Below, one piece after another: positions 1 to 7,387 of a DNA stretch of 64,000 bases. Each line of letters begins with the position of its first letter. Position 1 is the first letter of the stretch. This DNA is from JACCTH01 sp963761985 (GTDB lineage: Bacteria > Actinomycetota > Acidimicrobiia > Spongiisociales > ZC4RG35). The notes under the pieces were generated by a model that did not search any database, was not told the origin of the DNA, and saw nothing but the letters and a program-made list of their open reading frames with translations. A program made the translations under genes and the position numbers. The stretch spans positions 62,001 through 126,000 of the forward strand of contig CAVXIT010000007.1 of the NCBI GenBank assembly GCA_963761985.1, in the 5' to 3' direction.

Positions 1-134
1 TAGTGCTGGCCGGTATGAACGACGTAGGCGGCGTCGCCCAGCAAATGGATGATTTGGGAGAGCTTGACGATCTCGGGCCGGGTGCCCAGCACGACGGCGA
101 TTGACTTGGGTGGGAATCCGTACTGGTTGGTCAT
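1..134 (-). CDS. wecB: UDP-N-acetylglucosamine 2-epimerase, N-terminal fragment
   Basis: The reverse strand has an ATG at 132-134 followed by 44 open codons that run off the window edge. Seen: a GTRPEI motif at residues 17-22 after a hydrophobic strand (IAVVL) and TGQH at residues 41-44. These are the first conserved blocks of the non-hydrolysing UDP-GlcNAc 2-epimerases (WecB/MnaA), which make UDP-ManNAc for surface polysaccharides. The start lies 14 bp from the start of the divergent glycosyltransferase, so the two probably share a promoter region. About nine tenths of the protein is outside the window, so the rest of the active site cannot be checked. Confidence 0.8.
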   Translation of the reverse strand, partial: MTNQYGFPPKSIAVVLGTRPEIVKLSQIIHLLGDAAYVVHTGQH

Positions 135-148
135 AACCTCGGCCGGGC

Positions 149-1327
149 ATGCTACGGGCTCTCCTCCTTGTTCTTGAGCTGGCCCTCATCGCCCTCATCA
201 CCTACAACCTGGTCGTCGCTCTCTTTGGATGGAGAAATCCCGTGACGAGGGCCAGCGGCTCGCGCAGCCACCGCTTCGTCATTGTCATCCCCGCCTACAA
301 CGAAGCGCGCGTTGTTGCCCGGCCGATCGCCGATCTGACACCACAACTAAGGGAAGGTGACGAGTTGTGGGTGCTTGCCGACCGATGCAGCGACGACACG
401 GCCGCGGTGGCGCAGGCGGCCGGAGCGCGGGTGACCGAACGCTCCAGCGGGCCCGACGGAAAAGGCGCCGCCATGGCATGGTTCGTTGCCCAGCGACCGC
501 TAGTCAGCGACGAGGCGCTCGTCGTGATCGACGCCGACAATCGGGTCCCCGGCGAGCTCCTCGATCGGTTCGGCGCCGAACTGACCGAAGGGCACTCGGT
601 GCTGCAGGCCTACCTGGATGTCGCCAACCCCGACGAGTCGGCAGTTGCAACCGCGTCTGCGCTCTCCTATTGGGCTTCGAACCGCATGGTGCAGCTGTCG
701 CGGGCCAACTTGGGTTGGACAGCCGATCTCGGCGGCACCGGCATGTGTCTGACTTCGCAGGCGCTGAATGACGCGGGCGGATTCGGCGAATCTTTGGTCG
801 AGGACCAGGACCTGGGAGTGCGCTGCTTCCTCGCCGGCCACCAGGTCCGTTGGCTGCACGACGTTCGAATCCGCGATGAGAAACCTCCCACGGCAACCGT
901 CGCTGTACGTCAACGGTCACGATGGGCAAGTGGACGACGTCAAGTCGCTCGCCGTTGGCGAAGAAAGCTGGTCACGCGAGCACAGCCAGCGTCCCTTGAT
1001 CTCGCTTTGCGTCTGACCCAACCGTCGCGCATGGGGGTGGCGTTGTTGAGCGCCGCGCTGGCCGTGGCGTCAGCGCTCGGCGCGCCCTTGTTGCCCTGGC
1101 CGTGGTGGACGGCGGTTGCGCTGGTGCAGTTTCTCGCCCCGATCCCGTTTCTCATTCGCGACCGCGTGCCGTCCCGCTATCTGTGGAAATACCCGCTGCT
1201 GGTCATTCTCCCCCTGCTCAAAATCCCGGCTCGATTCGCCCGCAACCAGGAGTGGTATCACACGCCCCACGGGTTATCCGACGAGCTATCCGACTTGGGC
1301 CCTGACCGCCCGGGGCGAGCGGAGTAG
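149..1327 (+). CDS. Membrane-anchored family 2 glycosyltransferase (QxxRW type)
   Basis: 392 aa. One N-terminal membrane segment (about residues 5-25), then a GT2 catalytic domain with VIVIPAYNEA (about 44-53), DRCSDD (about 78-83), DADN (about 127-130), an EDQDLG acceptor-side motif (about 218) and QRSRW (about 255-259), followed by two or three C-terminal hydrophobic segments. The D, D, ED, QxxRW set is that of processive or membrane polymerising GT2 enzymes such as cellulose or hyaluronan synthases and exopolysaccharide transferases. The sugar cannot be read from the sequence. The 3' end overlaps the convergent GT2 gene by 42 bp. Neighbours (2-epimerase, O-antigen ligase-like protein, flippase remnant) place it in a surface polysaccharide cluster. 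Confidence 0.85.
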   Translation: MLRALLLVLELALIALITYNLVVALFGWRNPVTRASGSRSHRFVIVIPAYNEARVVARPIADLTPQLREGDELWVLADRCSDDTAAVAQAAGARVTERSSGPDGKGAAMAWFVAQRPLVSDEALVVIDADNRVPGELLDRFGAELTEGHSVLQAYLDVANPDESAVATASALSYWASNRMVQLSRANLGWTADLGGTGMCLTSQALNDAGGFGESLVEDQDLGVRCFLAGHQVRWLHDVRIRDEKPPTATVAVRQRSRWASGRRQVARRWRRKLVTRAQPASLDLALRLTQPSRMGVALLSAALAVASALGAPLLPWPWWTAVALVQFLAPIPFLIRDRVPSRYLWKYPLLVILPLLKIPARFARNQEWYHTPHGLSDELSDLGPDRPGRAE

Positions 1328-2236
1328 CCCGCGCACCAAGCCGACGCCATAGCTCACGTGCATGATCGCAATGACGAATACCTCGAGCACCCGTCCCCGG
1401 CTGGCGAGGGCGAGCACCAAGATCCAACCGACGATCAGGAGAAGCAGCGGCCACCAAATCGTGGTGAGCAGGCCAAAGGCGATAGCGGCGACCAGTCCGA
1501 GAACCAGGGCTAGCGGAGCCAACGGCCGCCATGTCGGGAATTCGCCGTTGATATACAGCATGTCGGCCTTGCCCAATCCGTATCGGTAGAACTGGCGCCA
1601 CAGAGCTGTCGGTGTGGACCGGGGTCGATAGGTCGTACGGATACTCGGATCGATGAGGATCCTTCCTCCACGTTGGCGCAGTCGATAAAAGAAGTCGGCA
1701 TCCTCCGCGACACGAGACGGCAGTGATCTCATCCCGCCGTTGGCAAGGAAAGTCTCCCGGGTCATGGTTCCGAGATAGACGGTGTCACCTTCGGTTGGCT
1801 GCTCGGTGTGATGAAACGGTGCTGGCCCAATTCCGAATTTTGAGCGATAGGCCGCCGCGACCGCCCGGCCAAAAGCGTTGTCTCCCTGCGGACGCATCGG
1901 ACCGCCTACCGCTGCGGCTCCCGAAGCCAGGAGTGCTTGCACCGAACGAGTTAAGTAATCAGGGCCGTAGGTGGTGTGAGCATCGGCTCGAATCAAGACG
2001 TCGGCCGCGGTGTTGTCCGCGGCGACGTTGAGCGCGTGCGATTGCAGGCGTCGGGGATTGTCGACGACGCGCAACCTTGGTAGGCGAATCCGCCAGCGGG
2101 CAAGATGATCGGGAGTGGCATCGGTGGAACCGCCGTCGGCGACAACGAGGTCCCACTCCCCGGCATAGTCCTGTTCTTCAAGGCTCTGCAGGCATTCGTC
2201 GATGCTCCCGGCCTCGTTGAAGACCGGAAGCAACAC
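1286..2236 (-). CDS. Glycosyltransferase family 2, ExoA-like
   Basis: About 316 aa. The N-terminus reads LLPVFNEAGSIDECL, a GT2 nucleotide-binding start, followed by VVADGGSTDAT, an RADAHT acidic motif (about 85-90) and EDADFFYRLRQRGG (about 178). A pair of hydrophobic segments lies near the C-terminus. The DADAHT/EDxDF pattern and two terminal helices resemble ExoA of succinoglycan synthesis. The start is uncertain: the GTG at 2236 removes part of the first beta strand (SVAV in frame upstream) and no ATG is available, so an ATT near 2272 or a CTG near 2251 may be used. It overlaps the convergent GT2 gene at its 3' end and diverges from the ligase gene. Confidence 0.82.
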   Translation of the reverse strand: MLLPVFNEAGSIDECLQSLEEQDYAGEWDLVVADGGSTDATPDHLARWRIRLPRLRVVDNPRRLQSHALNVAADNTAADVLIRADAHTTYGPDYLTRSVQALLASGAAAVGGPMRPQGDNAFGRAVAAAYRSKFGIGPAPFHHTEQPTEGDTVYLGTMTRETFLANGGMRSLPSRVAEDADFFYRLRQRGGRILIDPSIRTTYRPRSTPTALWRQFYRYGLGKADMLYINGEFPTWRPLAPLALVLGLVAAIAFGLLTTIWWPLLLLIVGWILVLALASRGRVLEVFVIAIMHVSYGVGLVRGLLRSPRAVRAQVG

Positions 2237-2270
2237 AGCGACCGAGGGCAGTTGATTACGTTCTATCGCA

Positions 2271-3620
2271 ATGACGGATTCGGCCTGGCGCCAGCGGTTG
2301 TTTCTGGCGATGGTGGCGGTGCTCCCGCTTCATACCGTTTATCTAAGCGCCTGGATTTCGTGGAAGCCGTTCATGGTCCTCCTGGCCGTCATGGCCCTGT
2401 GGGACCTGGGCGACGGCATTCGGTTCCGGAAGTGGCCATGGCACAAGCGAATCACGCTCGCGTTCCTTCCCTTGATGGGGGCGGTTGCGATCGGGTTCCC
2501 AGCTCCTGAGTATCGCGAACGATTCACCCGGCTCGCCTTAGCGCTTGTCGTCGGGTTCGGGGTACTGGCAGTTACCGAGCGACGGCTGCGCGCATCGGGA
2601 ATGGGAGCGCGCACCCTACGGGTCATCTTCTGGTCCGCGGCCGCGATGGCGCTGACCGGCCTGATCTTCTCGGTGTTGCTTCTTGGCCTCGGGGGGGACG
2701 AAGGAATCAACTACCTCACAGGGTCGCGCGGTTACGACCTTCCTCTCGTCGACAAAATCGGCAAGCCCGCCTATCTCTTGTCAGGTTTCCTGGCGCTTTC
2801 CAACTGGCATCAGGACCCGGGCTATGGCGCCGCTTGGGCGGTCCTCTGGGCGACATTGGCCCTCATCGCTTCCCTCCGCGGCCTCGGAACCAAGAGTCCT
2901 TGGATCGACGGAGCGATCATCGGCGTTCTTTGGTCCGCAGTGGTCATGGGATTCTCCCGCACCGGGTGGGTGGCGCTGGCCGTGTCGTTGGTTCTCGTGG
3001 CCTGGAAGATGTCACTGCGAGGATTGGTCAAACGGATCGTCGCTGCAACCGTTGCCCTGATCTTGTCGATGGGGCTTCTCTTCGTCGCTGATGTCGAGAA
3101 TGTCGGGGGGGAGCTGCCACTTCAGTTCGCCTTTCGGCTCCGTCAGGGCTGGGACTTCCTGGCATCGATCACCGGGTTGTTCGAGTCATCCGCAGCCTTC
3201 GAGGACCAGTTCCAGCCATCCGAACAACGGGCCGACGTCTGGCCGGAGTACTGGCAACTGTTCCTCGACCACCCGGTGACCGGGGTGGGCTTGGGGGTTG
3301 GCTGGGAAACCAACTCCATCGGCCAGGAACCGCACAACTTGTTTCTCGAGCTAGGAGCAGAAACCGGGATCATCGGTCTCGTCGCTTTTGCGATGTTGTT
3401 GGGCTTGATCATCCGCGACGGCAGCGGAGCTCTCGGGGCGGTGGCGCTGACGGTCTCGTTTTTGCCCGCGTTCACCCAAACGGTGCTCTTCGAACCCACC
3501 TGGTGGTTCGCCGCCGGCCTGTTCTTGGCCGGGGGAGGCAAGTTCGAGGATGCCGCCGAGATGCCTGTAGAGTCGTCTGACGAGTCAGGGGTTGTCACCC
3601 CAAAACAAGCTGCTGCCTAG
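2271..3620 (+). CDS. O-antigen ligase / polymerase (Wzy_C) family membrane protein
   Basis: 449 aa, about ten hydrophobic segments. A large loop between the later helices carries HPVTGVGLG (about 338-346) and HNLFLELGAETGIIGL (about 360-375), the signature of the Wzy_C family (O-antigen ligases WaaL and some polysaccharide polymerases), and FSRTGW precedes it at about residue 225. Proteins of this family join lipid-linked glycans outside the membrane. The gene is divergent from the ExoA-like GT2 and lies upstream of a SpoIID-like surface protein. Polymerase and ligase cannot be told apart from sequence. The acidic C-terminal tail (about 30 residues) is cytoplasmic by prediction. Confidence 0.8.
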   Translation: MTDSAWRQRLFLAMVAVLPLHTVYLSAWISWKPFMVLLAVMALWDLGDGIRFRKWPWHKRITLAFLPLMGAVAIGFPAPEYRERFTRLALALVVGFGVLAVTERRLRASGMGARTLRVIFWSAAAMALTGLIFSVLLLGLGGDEGINYLTGSRGYDLPLVDKIGKPAYLLSGFLALSNWHQDPGYGAAWAVLWATLALIASLRGLGTKSPWIDGAIIGVLWSAVVMGFSRTGWVALAVSLVLVAWKMSLRGLVKRIVAATVALILSMGLLFVADVENVGGELPLQFAFRLRQGWDFLASITGLFESSAAFEDQFQPSEQRADVWPEYWQLFLDHPVTGVGLGVGWETNSIGQEPHNLFLELGAETGIIGLVAFAMLLGLIIRDGSGALGAVALTVSFLPAFTQTVLFEPTWWFAAGLFLAGGGKFEDAAEMPVESSDESGVVTPKQAAA

Positions 3621-3665
3621 GGTTTTGGCGCGTCTGCGTCTGCCTGGAAAGCTGGAAGGAGCGAT

Positions 3666-5543
3666 TTGCGCTCGCCAATCAGACAACTCCTCGCTGTGAT
3701 TTTGGCCTTCGGGCTTCTCGGCGCGAACCTGCCCATCGCCCACGCGCAGACGACCGATCCGACGTTCACCGTCACCGGATCGGGATGGGGTCACATGGTC
3801 GGGATGTCCCAATACGGAGCGAGGGCGCTCGCCGCGAACGGATCTTCGGCTGCCGACATCACGGGCTTCTATTACGCCGGAACCACCGTGCGTCAAACCA
3901 CAGACGTCGTTTCCAACTTCATGGTCACCGATCCCGATCCGCTCTGGATCGGACTGTTGCAGAACCGGTCGACTTTCAACTTCCGCGTCGACGGCGCCGG
4001 ACCGGTCGGCCTTTGCAAAGCCAACGACGGCGAGGGCGAATGTCCCACCCAATTTGCCCTCTCAGGAGAAACCTGGGAGTTCCGCGCGTTGGGCGGGGGT
4101 GCCTGCCAGTACTTCAAAGCCGGCGTCGCAGTTGGCAATCCCGGAACCTGTCGCGGGGCCCTGACCTGGGACTTTGGCACGGGAACGAAGATCTTCTCAC
4201 CCGATAACGGGCGGACATATGCCCGGGGCATCATTCGCTTCCGTCCAGCCGGGGCCGGATTCCATGTGGTTCTCGAAATCAATATGGAGGGTTATCTCTA
4301 TGGGTTGGGCGAGATGCCCTCGAGCTGGCCGATGGCGGCGATGCAGGCCCAGGCGATCGCGGCGCGCACCTACGCATTGCGACAGGCATTGCGATACGGG
4401 CCGGAAGAGACGCTTGACGCCTCCCGGCAGGCGACCTGTTGGTGTCAGCTGGTCTCCACAGTGGCCGATCAGGCATACGTGGGTTGGGGCAAGGAAGCGG
4501 AGTCGCAAGGAAACCGCTGGGTCGAGGCGGTTAACACCAGTGCCGGCCAAATAATCACCCATCCCCAAGCACCGGACTCGACAGTCATAGTCGCCTACTA
4601 CTCCTCCTCCACGGGCGGCCACACCGATAGGAATGTTGAGGGTCTGGGCCATACCAGCCCATTGCCTTATCTGGTGGCGACGCCCGACCCCTGGTCCGTG
4701 TCAGCCGCCGCGGCTAACCCTTTCGCGACCTGGACCCGCACGCTGACCGCAGCCGAGATCGCCACGGCCTTCGGGCTGGAAACAGTCACAGGCGTGGAGG
4801 TGACCCGACGCAATGGCTCCGGAACGGTGGCAGAGGTCACCATTGCCGGCACGCTTGGGGGACAGTCGACACTTGTCGTCCGCAGCGGCCGTAGTTTCCG
4901 GGACGCGTTTGCAATGCGTTCCACTGCCTACGCGATCAGCGGCGGGAGCGGGATCGGGACCGCCATCTGTGACGGCGTACCGCCCCCGGCGGGGTTCACC
5001 GATGTCGCGGTCGGCAACATCCATTCCGAGGGAATCAACTGCCTGGCCGCCCTGGAGATCACCACCGGCACCACCGCCACCACGTTCTCGCCCGCCCAGG
5101 AGGTGAGCCGGTGGCAGATGGCAGTCTTCTTGATCCGCACCGCTCACGCCCTCGGGATTGCGGTGCCGGCACCGGTGCCGCAGGGATTCACCGACCTAAC
5201 CGGCATGGCTCTCACCACCGTCGATGCGATCAACCAGCTCAAACAACTCGGGGTCACCTCGGGAACGACCCCGACGACCTTTGCCCCCAACGCCAGCGTG
5301 TCCCGCTGGCAGATGGCGCACTTCCTCACGCGTTTGTTCGCCATCGCCGGTGGTGCGCCAGCCGGAGCTGGCGCAAGCTTCACTGATCTCAGCGGCCTGA
5401 GCCCCGAGACGATCGCGGCGATTAGCCAGCTGGCCGGTCTGGGGATCACCCTGGGGACGGGTCCCGGGACCTTCGGCCCCAACGACGTGGTCACCCGCGA
5501 GCAGATGGCGACCTTCCTCACCCGTCTGATCAGGCTTCTTTAG
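3666..5543 (+). CDS. SpoIID/LytB-domain surface protein with three SLH-like repeats
   Basis: 625 aa. The TTG start at 3666 follows GGAAGGAG at good spacing. Residues 1-28 form a signal peptide ending AHA. A GWGHMVGMSQYGA block (about 40-52) and MEGYLYGLGEMPSSWP (about 207-222), followed by AQAIAARTYAL, are the SpoIID/LytB core; characterised SpoIID cleaves denuded peptidoglycan glycan strands or activates amidases. The last 180 residues hold three repeats starting FTDV/FTDL and ending with R(W/E)QMAxFLxR, an S-layer-homology-like pattern that would anchor the protein to the wall. The organism shows no other sporulation gene here, so a role in wall remodelling or polysaccharide attachment is inferred. 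No frame disruption, unlike the flippase downstream. Confidence 0.85.
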   Translation: MRSPIRQLLAVILAFGLLGANLPIAHAQTTDPTFTVTGSGWGHMVGMSQYGARALAANGSSAADITGFYYAGTTVRQTTDVVSNFMVTDPDPLWIGLLQNRSTFNFRVDGAGPVGLCKANDGEGECPTQFALSGETWEFRALGGGACQYFKAGVAVGNPGTCRGALTWDFGTGTKIFSPDNGRTYARGIIRFRPAGAGFHVVLEINMEGYLYGLGEMPSSWPMAAMQAQAIAARTYALRQALRYGPEETLDASRQATCWCQLVSTVADQAYVGWGKEAESQGNRWVEAVNTSAGQIITHPQAPDSTVIVAYYSSSTGGHTDRNVEGLGHTSPLPYLVATPDPWSVSAAAANPFATWTRTLTAAEIATAFGLETVTGVEVTRRNGSGTVAEVTIAGTLGGQSTLVVRSGRSFRDAFAMRSTAYAISGGSGIGTAICDGVPPPAGFTDVAVGNIHSEGINCLAALEITTGTTATTFSPAQEVSRWQMAVFLIRTAHALGIAVPAPVPQGFTDLTGMALTTVDAINQLKQLGVTSGTTPTTFAPNASVSRWQMAHFLTRLFAIAGGAPAGAGASFTDLSGLSPETIAAISQLAGLGITLGTGPGTFGPNDVVTREQMATFLTRLIRLL

Positions 5544-5607
5544 GCCTATTTCCCCTGTAGCGAGAGTTGGGCGCGGCCGATTGATGTCAGGATGGCGGTT
5601 GTTGGCA

Positions 5608-6860
5608 ATGGGACGGAAACAGGATGCAGGCGTGAACGTCGGAGAGCTGGAACTCACCGCGGGGCTTCCAGCGCACCGGGAACCGCTCGCATGATCGCCG
5701 GCTCACTGGTGGGCGCCGTGGCCGCCTATCTCTTCCAGGTGGTCGGCGGCCGGCGCCTGGGGACAGTCGCCTTCGCTCCGATCGCGGTCCTGTGGACCGT
5801 CTTCTTCATCGTCGCCACTGTCGATGCTGGTTCCTCTCGAGCAATTCGTCACGCGGGAGGTGGGACGAGGACGGCGGGTGTTGCGTTCCGATCGAGCAGT
5901 GATGACCCTGATCCTCCTGCTACCGGTTCGGGTCTGGGCGGTTTTGTCTACGTGATGCGGGACCGCCTCTTTGCCGGCGAGGCGATCTTTGCGCTGCAGG
6001 CGTTTCTGCTGACGGTCGGGTATGGAATGATGCAGATCGGCAAAGGCATCCTGGCCGGACACCGGCAATTCGCTCGCTACGGGGCCGTCCTCGGTCTGGA
6101 AGGAGATCATCCGGCTAGCTTGCGGCGTCGTCTTCCTGGCGCTCTCGGCCAGCGCCGGTCTGCGCTGGGTTGGGCCATGGTGGCGGCTCCGACCGCCGTG
6201 TATCTTCTTGGTCGGCCTTGGAGCCACGATCGGGAGACCGTGGTCGGAGTCGTAGCTACGCCGGCCCGCGGGTTTCTCGTCTTCTTACGTTGCGGGCGCC
6301 GCGGCTTCCCAGCTTCTACTGGCGGGAGCTCCGCTCGGCGGTAGCGGCTCTCGGTGGCGACGAGCATCTGCGGAGCATCATGTTCGTCACCTTCACTCTG
6401 TATCGGGCGCCGCTGACGCTGATTTACAACCTGCAGGGCCGAGTCCTCTCACTGCTGGTTCGTCTGGAGAGTGGCGTCGAGATCCGGCGTTGGATCGATC
6501 AGGGTTGCCGTCGTCGGGAGCGCGCTTGATCGCCCTCGCCGGTTTCGTCGGATTGGTCGGTCGGGCCAGGCGTGGTCGAGCTGCTTTACGGCGCAGGAGT
6601 TCCGGCCGATGGCATTGGTCGCCGCTTTTGCCGCCGCCGGGGTCATCGCCGCCTCGATCACCCAGATCCTGAGCCAGGCACTCGTGGCCGGAGGATCAAC
6701 CGGCGAGCTGGCCGGAGCGTGGGTCGGTGGTCTCGTCGTCGGACTGGGGACAATGGCGCTTTGGGACGGCCCCCCCGACGTGCGAGTGGCGGCCGGCTTC
6801 CTGGCCGGGGAAGTTGTCGCCCTGACCTTGGCGACTTGGCGCATTCTCCGTCCGCGTTGA
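5608..6860 (+). pseudogene. Wzx/MurJ-like polysaccharide flippase, broken by several frameshifts
   Basis: A polytopic flippase can be read only by changing frame at least five times. Fragments in order: an N-terminal leader from the ATG at 5608; GSLVGAVAAYLFQVVGGRRLG (about 5700-5765); PLEQFVTREVGRGRR (about 5830) in another frame; ALQAFLLTVGYGMMQIGKG (about 5990-6050); VFLALSASAGLRWVGPWW (about 6130); SIMFVTFTLYRAPLTLIYN (about 6380); and AAFAAAGVIAASITQILSQ (about 6615-6680) to a stop at 6858-6860. Order and content match the MATE/MOP superfamily exporters of lipid-linked oligosaccharide. It sits in the polysaccharide cluster, where a flippase is expected. The frameshift density here is the highest in the window; either true decay or a low-accuracy consensus stretch. 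Confidence 0.65.
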
Positions 6861-7265
6861 CATCCATTCGATATGCGCTCGCCGCAATGCCGGCGACATG
6901 CTCTTGATGGCCCCATCATCGAGGGGTTGAATTCGGTCAGGAGCGATGATCACGTTGCCATCGAGGTGAACGAGCCCGGCTGATAGCAAAGTCGAGAGGT
7001 GCAAGGGCCGCCGCAGCGAGTTGCCGCGCAAACCTGCTTGCACGATGCGCAACAGGTCAGCGATCGCTTCTACGCCCAGGACTGCGGACCAAAATCTCCG
7101 GACGTAGAGATCGGTCGGGGCGAACCCGGACTCGCTTTTCGTGATCGTGACGAGATAAAGCGGACGGCGGGCCACTGTCGGTCGGAGCGTCTCGTCCGGA
7201 AGCGGTGCGGCCAATGTTGCATAGGGAGGACATGGCAACGGCTTCCGGGACGAGACACTCCTCAC
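6696..7265 (-). CDS. Hypothetical protein of unknown family
   Basis: Reverse-strand ORF of 189 codons. Residues about 25-140 look like a folded protein: LYLVTITKSESGFAPTDLYV, then FWSAVLGVEAIADLLRIVQAG, a basic RRPLHLSTLLSAGLV segment and ALRRAHIEWM. After about residue 145 the sequence turns into low-complexity Arg/Gly/Ser text antisense to the flippase remnant, so the real stop has probably been lost to an indel near 6860. The start is also unclear (GTG at 7265, or TTG near 7214). I do not recognise the family. It lies downstream of the PBP gene on the same strand. Confidence 0.4.
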   Translation of the reverse strand: MRSVSSRKPLPCPPYATLAAPLPDETLRPTVARRPLYLVTITKSESGFAPTDLYVRRFWSAVLGVEAIADLLRIVQAGLRGNSLRRPLHLSTLLSAGLVHLDGNVIIAPDRIQPLDDGAIKSMSPALRRAHIEWMSTRTENAPSRQGQGDNFPGQEAGRHSHVGGAVPKRHCPQSDDETTDPRSGQLAG

Positions 7266-7329
7266 ACCTTACGAAGTATCAAGAACCGTTAACTACCGTC
7301 AAGTCCCTTAGAAGGCTTCTTTTCGCGAC

Positions 7330-7381
7330 CATTCTTGCGGTGAATCCGGCCCCGAATCCAAGGGATCGATCCGCAAGAATG
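7330..7381. terminator. Perfect 11-bp inverted repeat just downstream of the PBP gene
   Basis: CATTCTTGCGG at 7330-7340 is exactly complementary to CCGCAAGAATG at 7371-7381, with a 30-nt loop. It begins 6 bp beyond the PBP stop codon. There is no U tract, so this is at best a factor-assisted terminator or an mRNA 3'-end structure. Confidence 0.4.
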
Positions 7382-7387
7382 AGTTCG

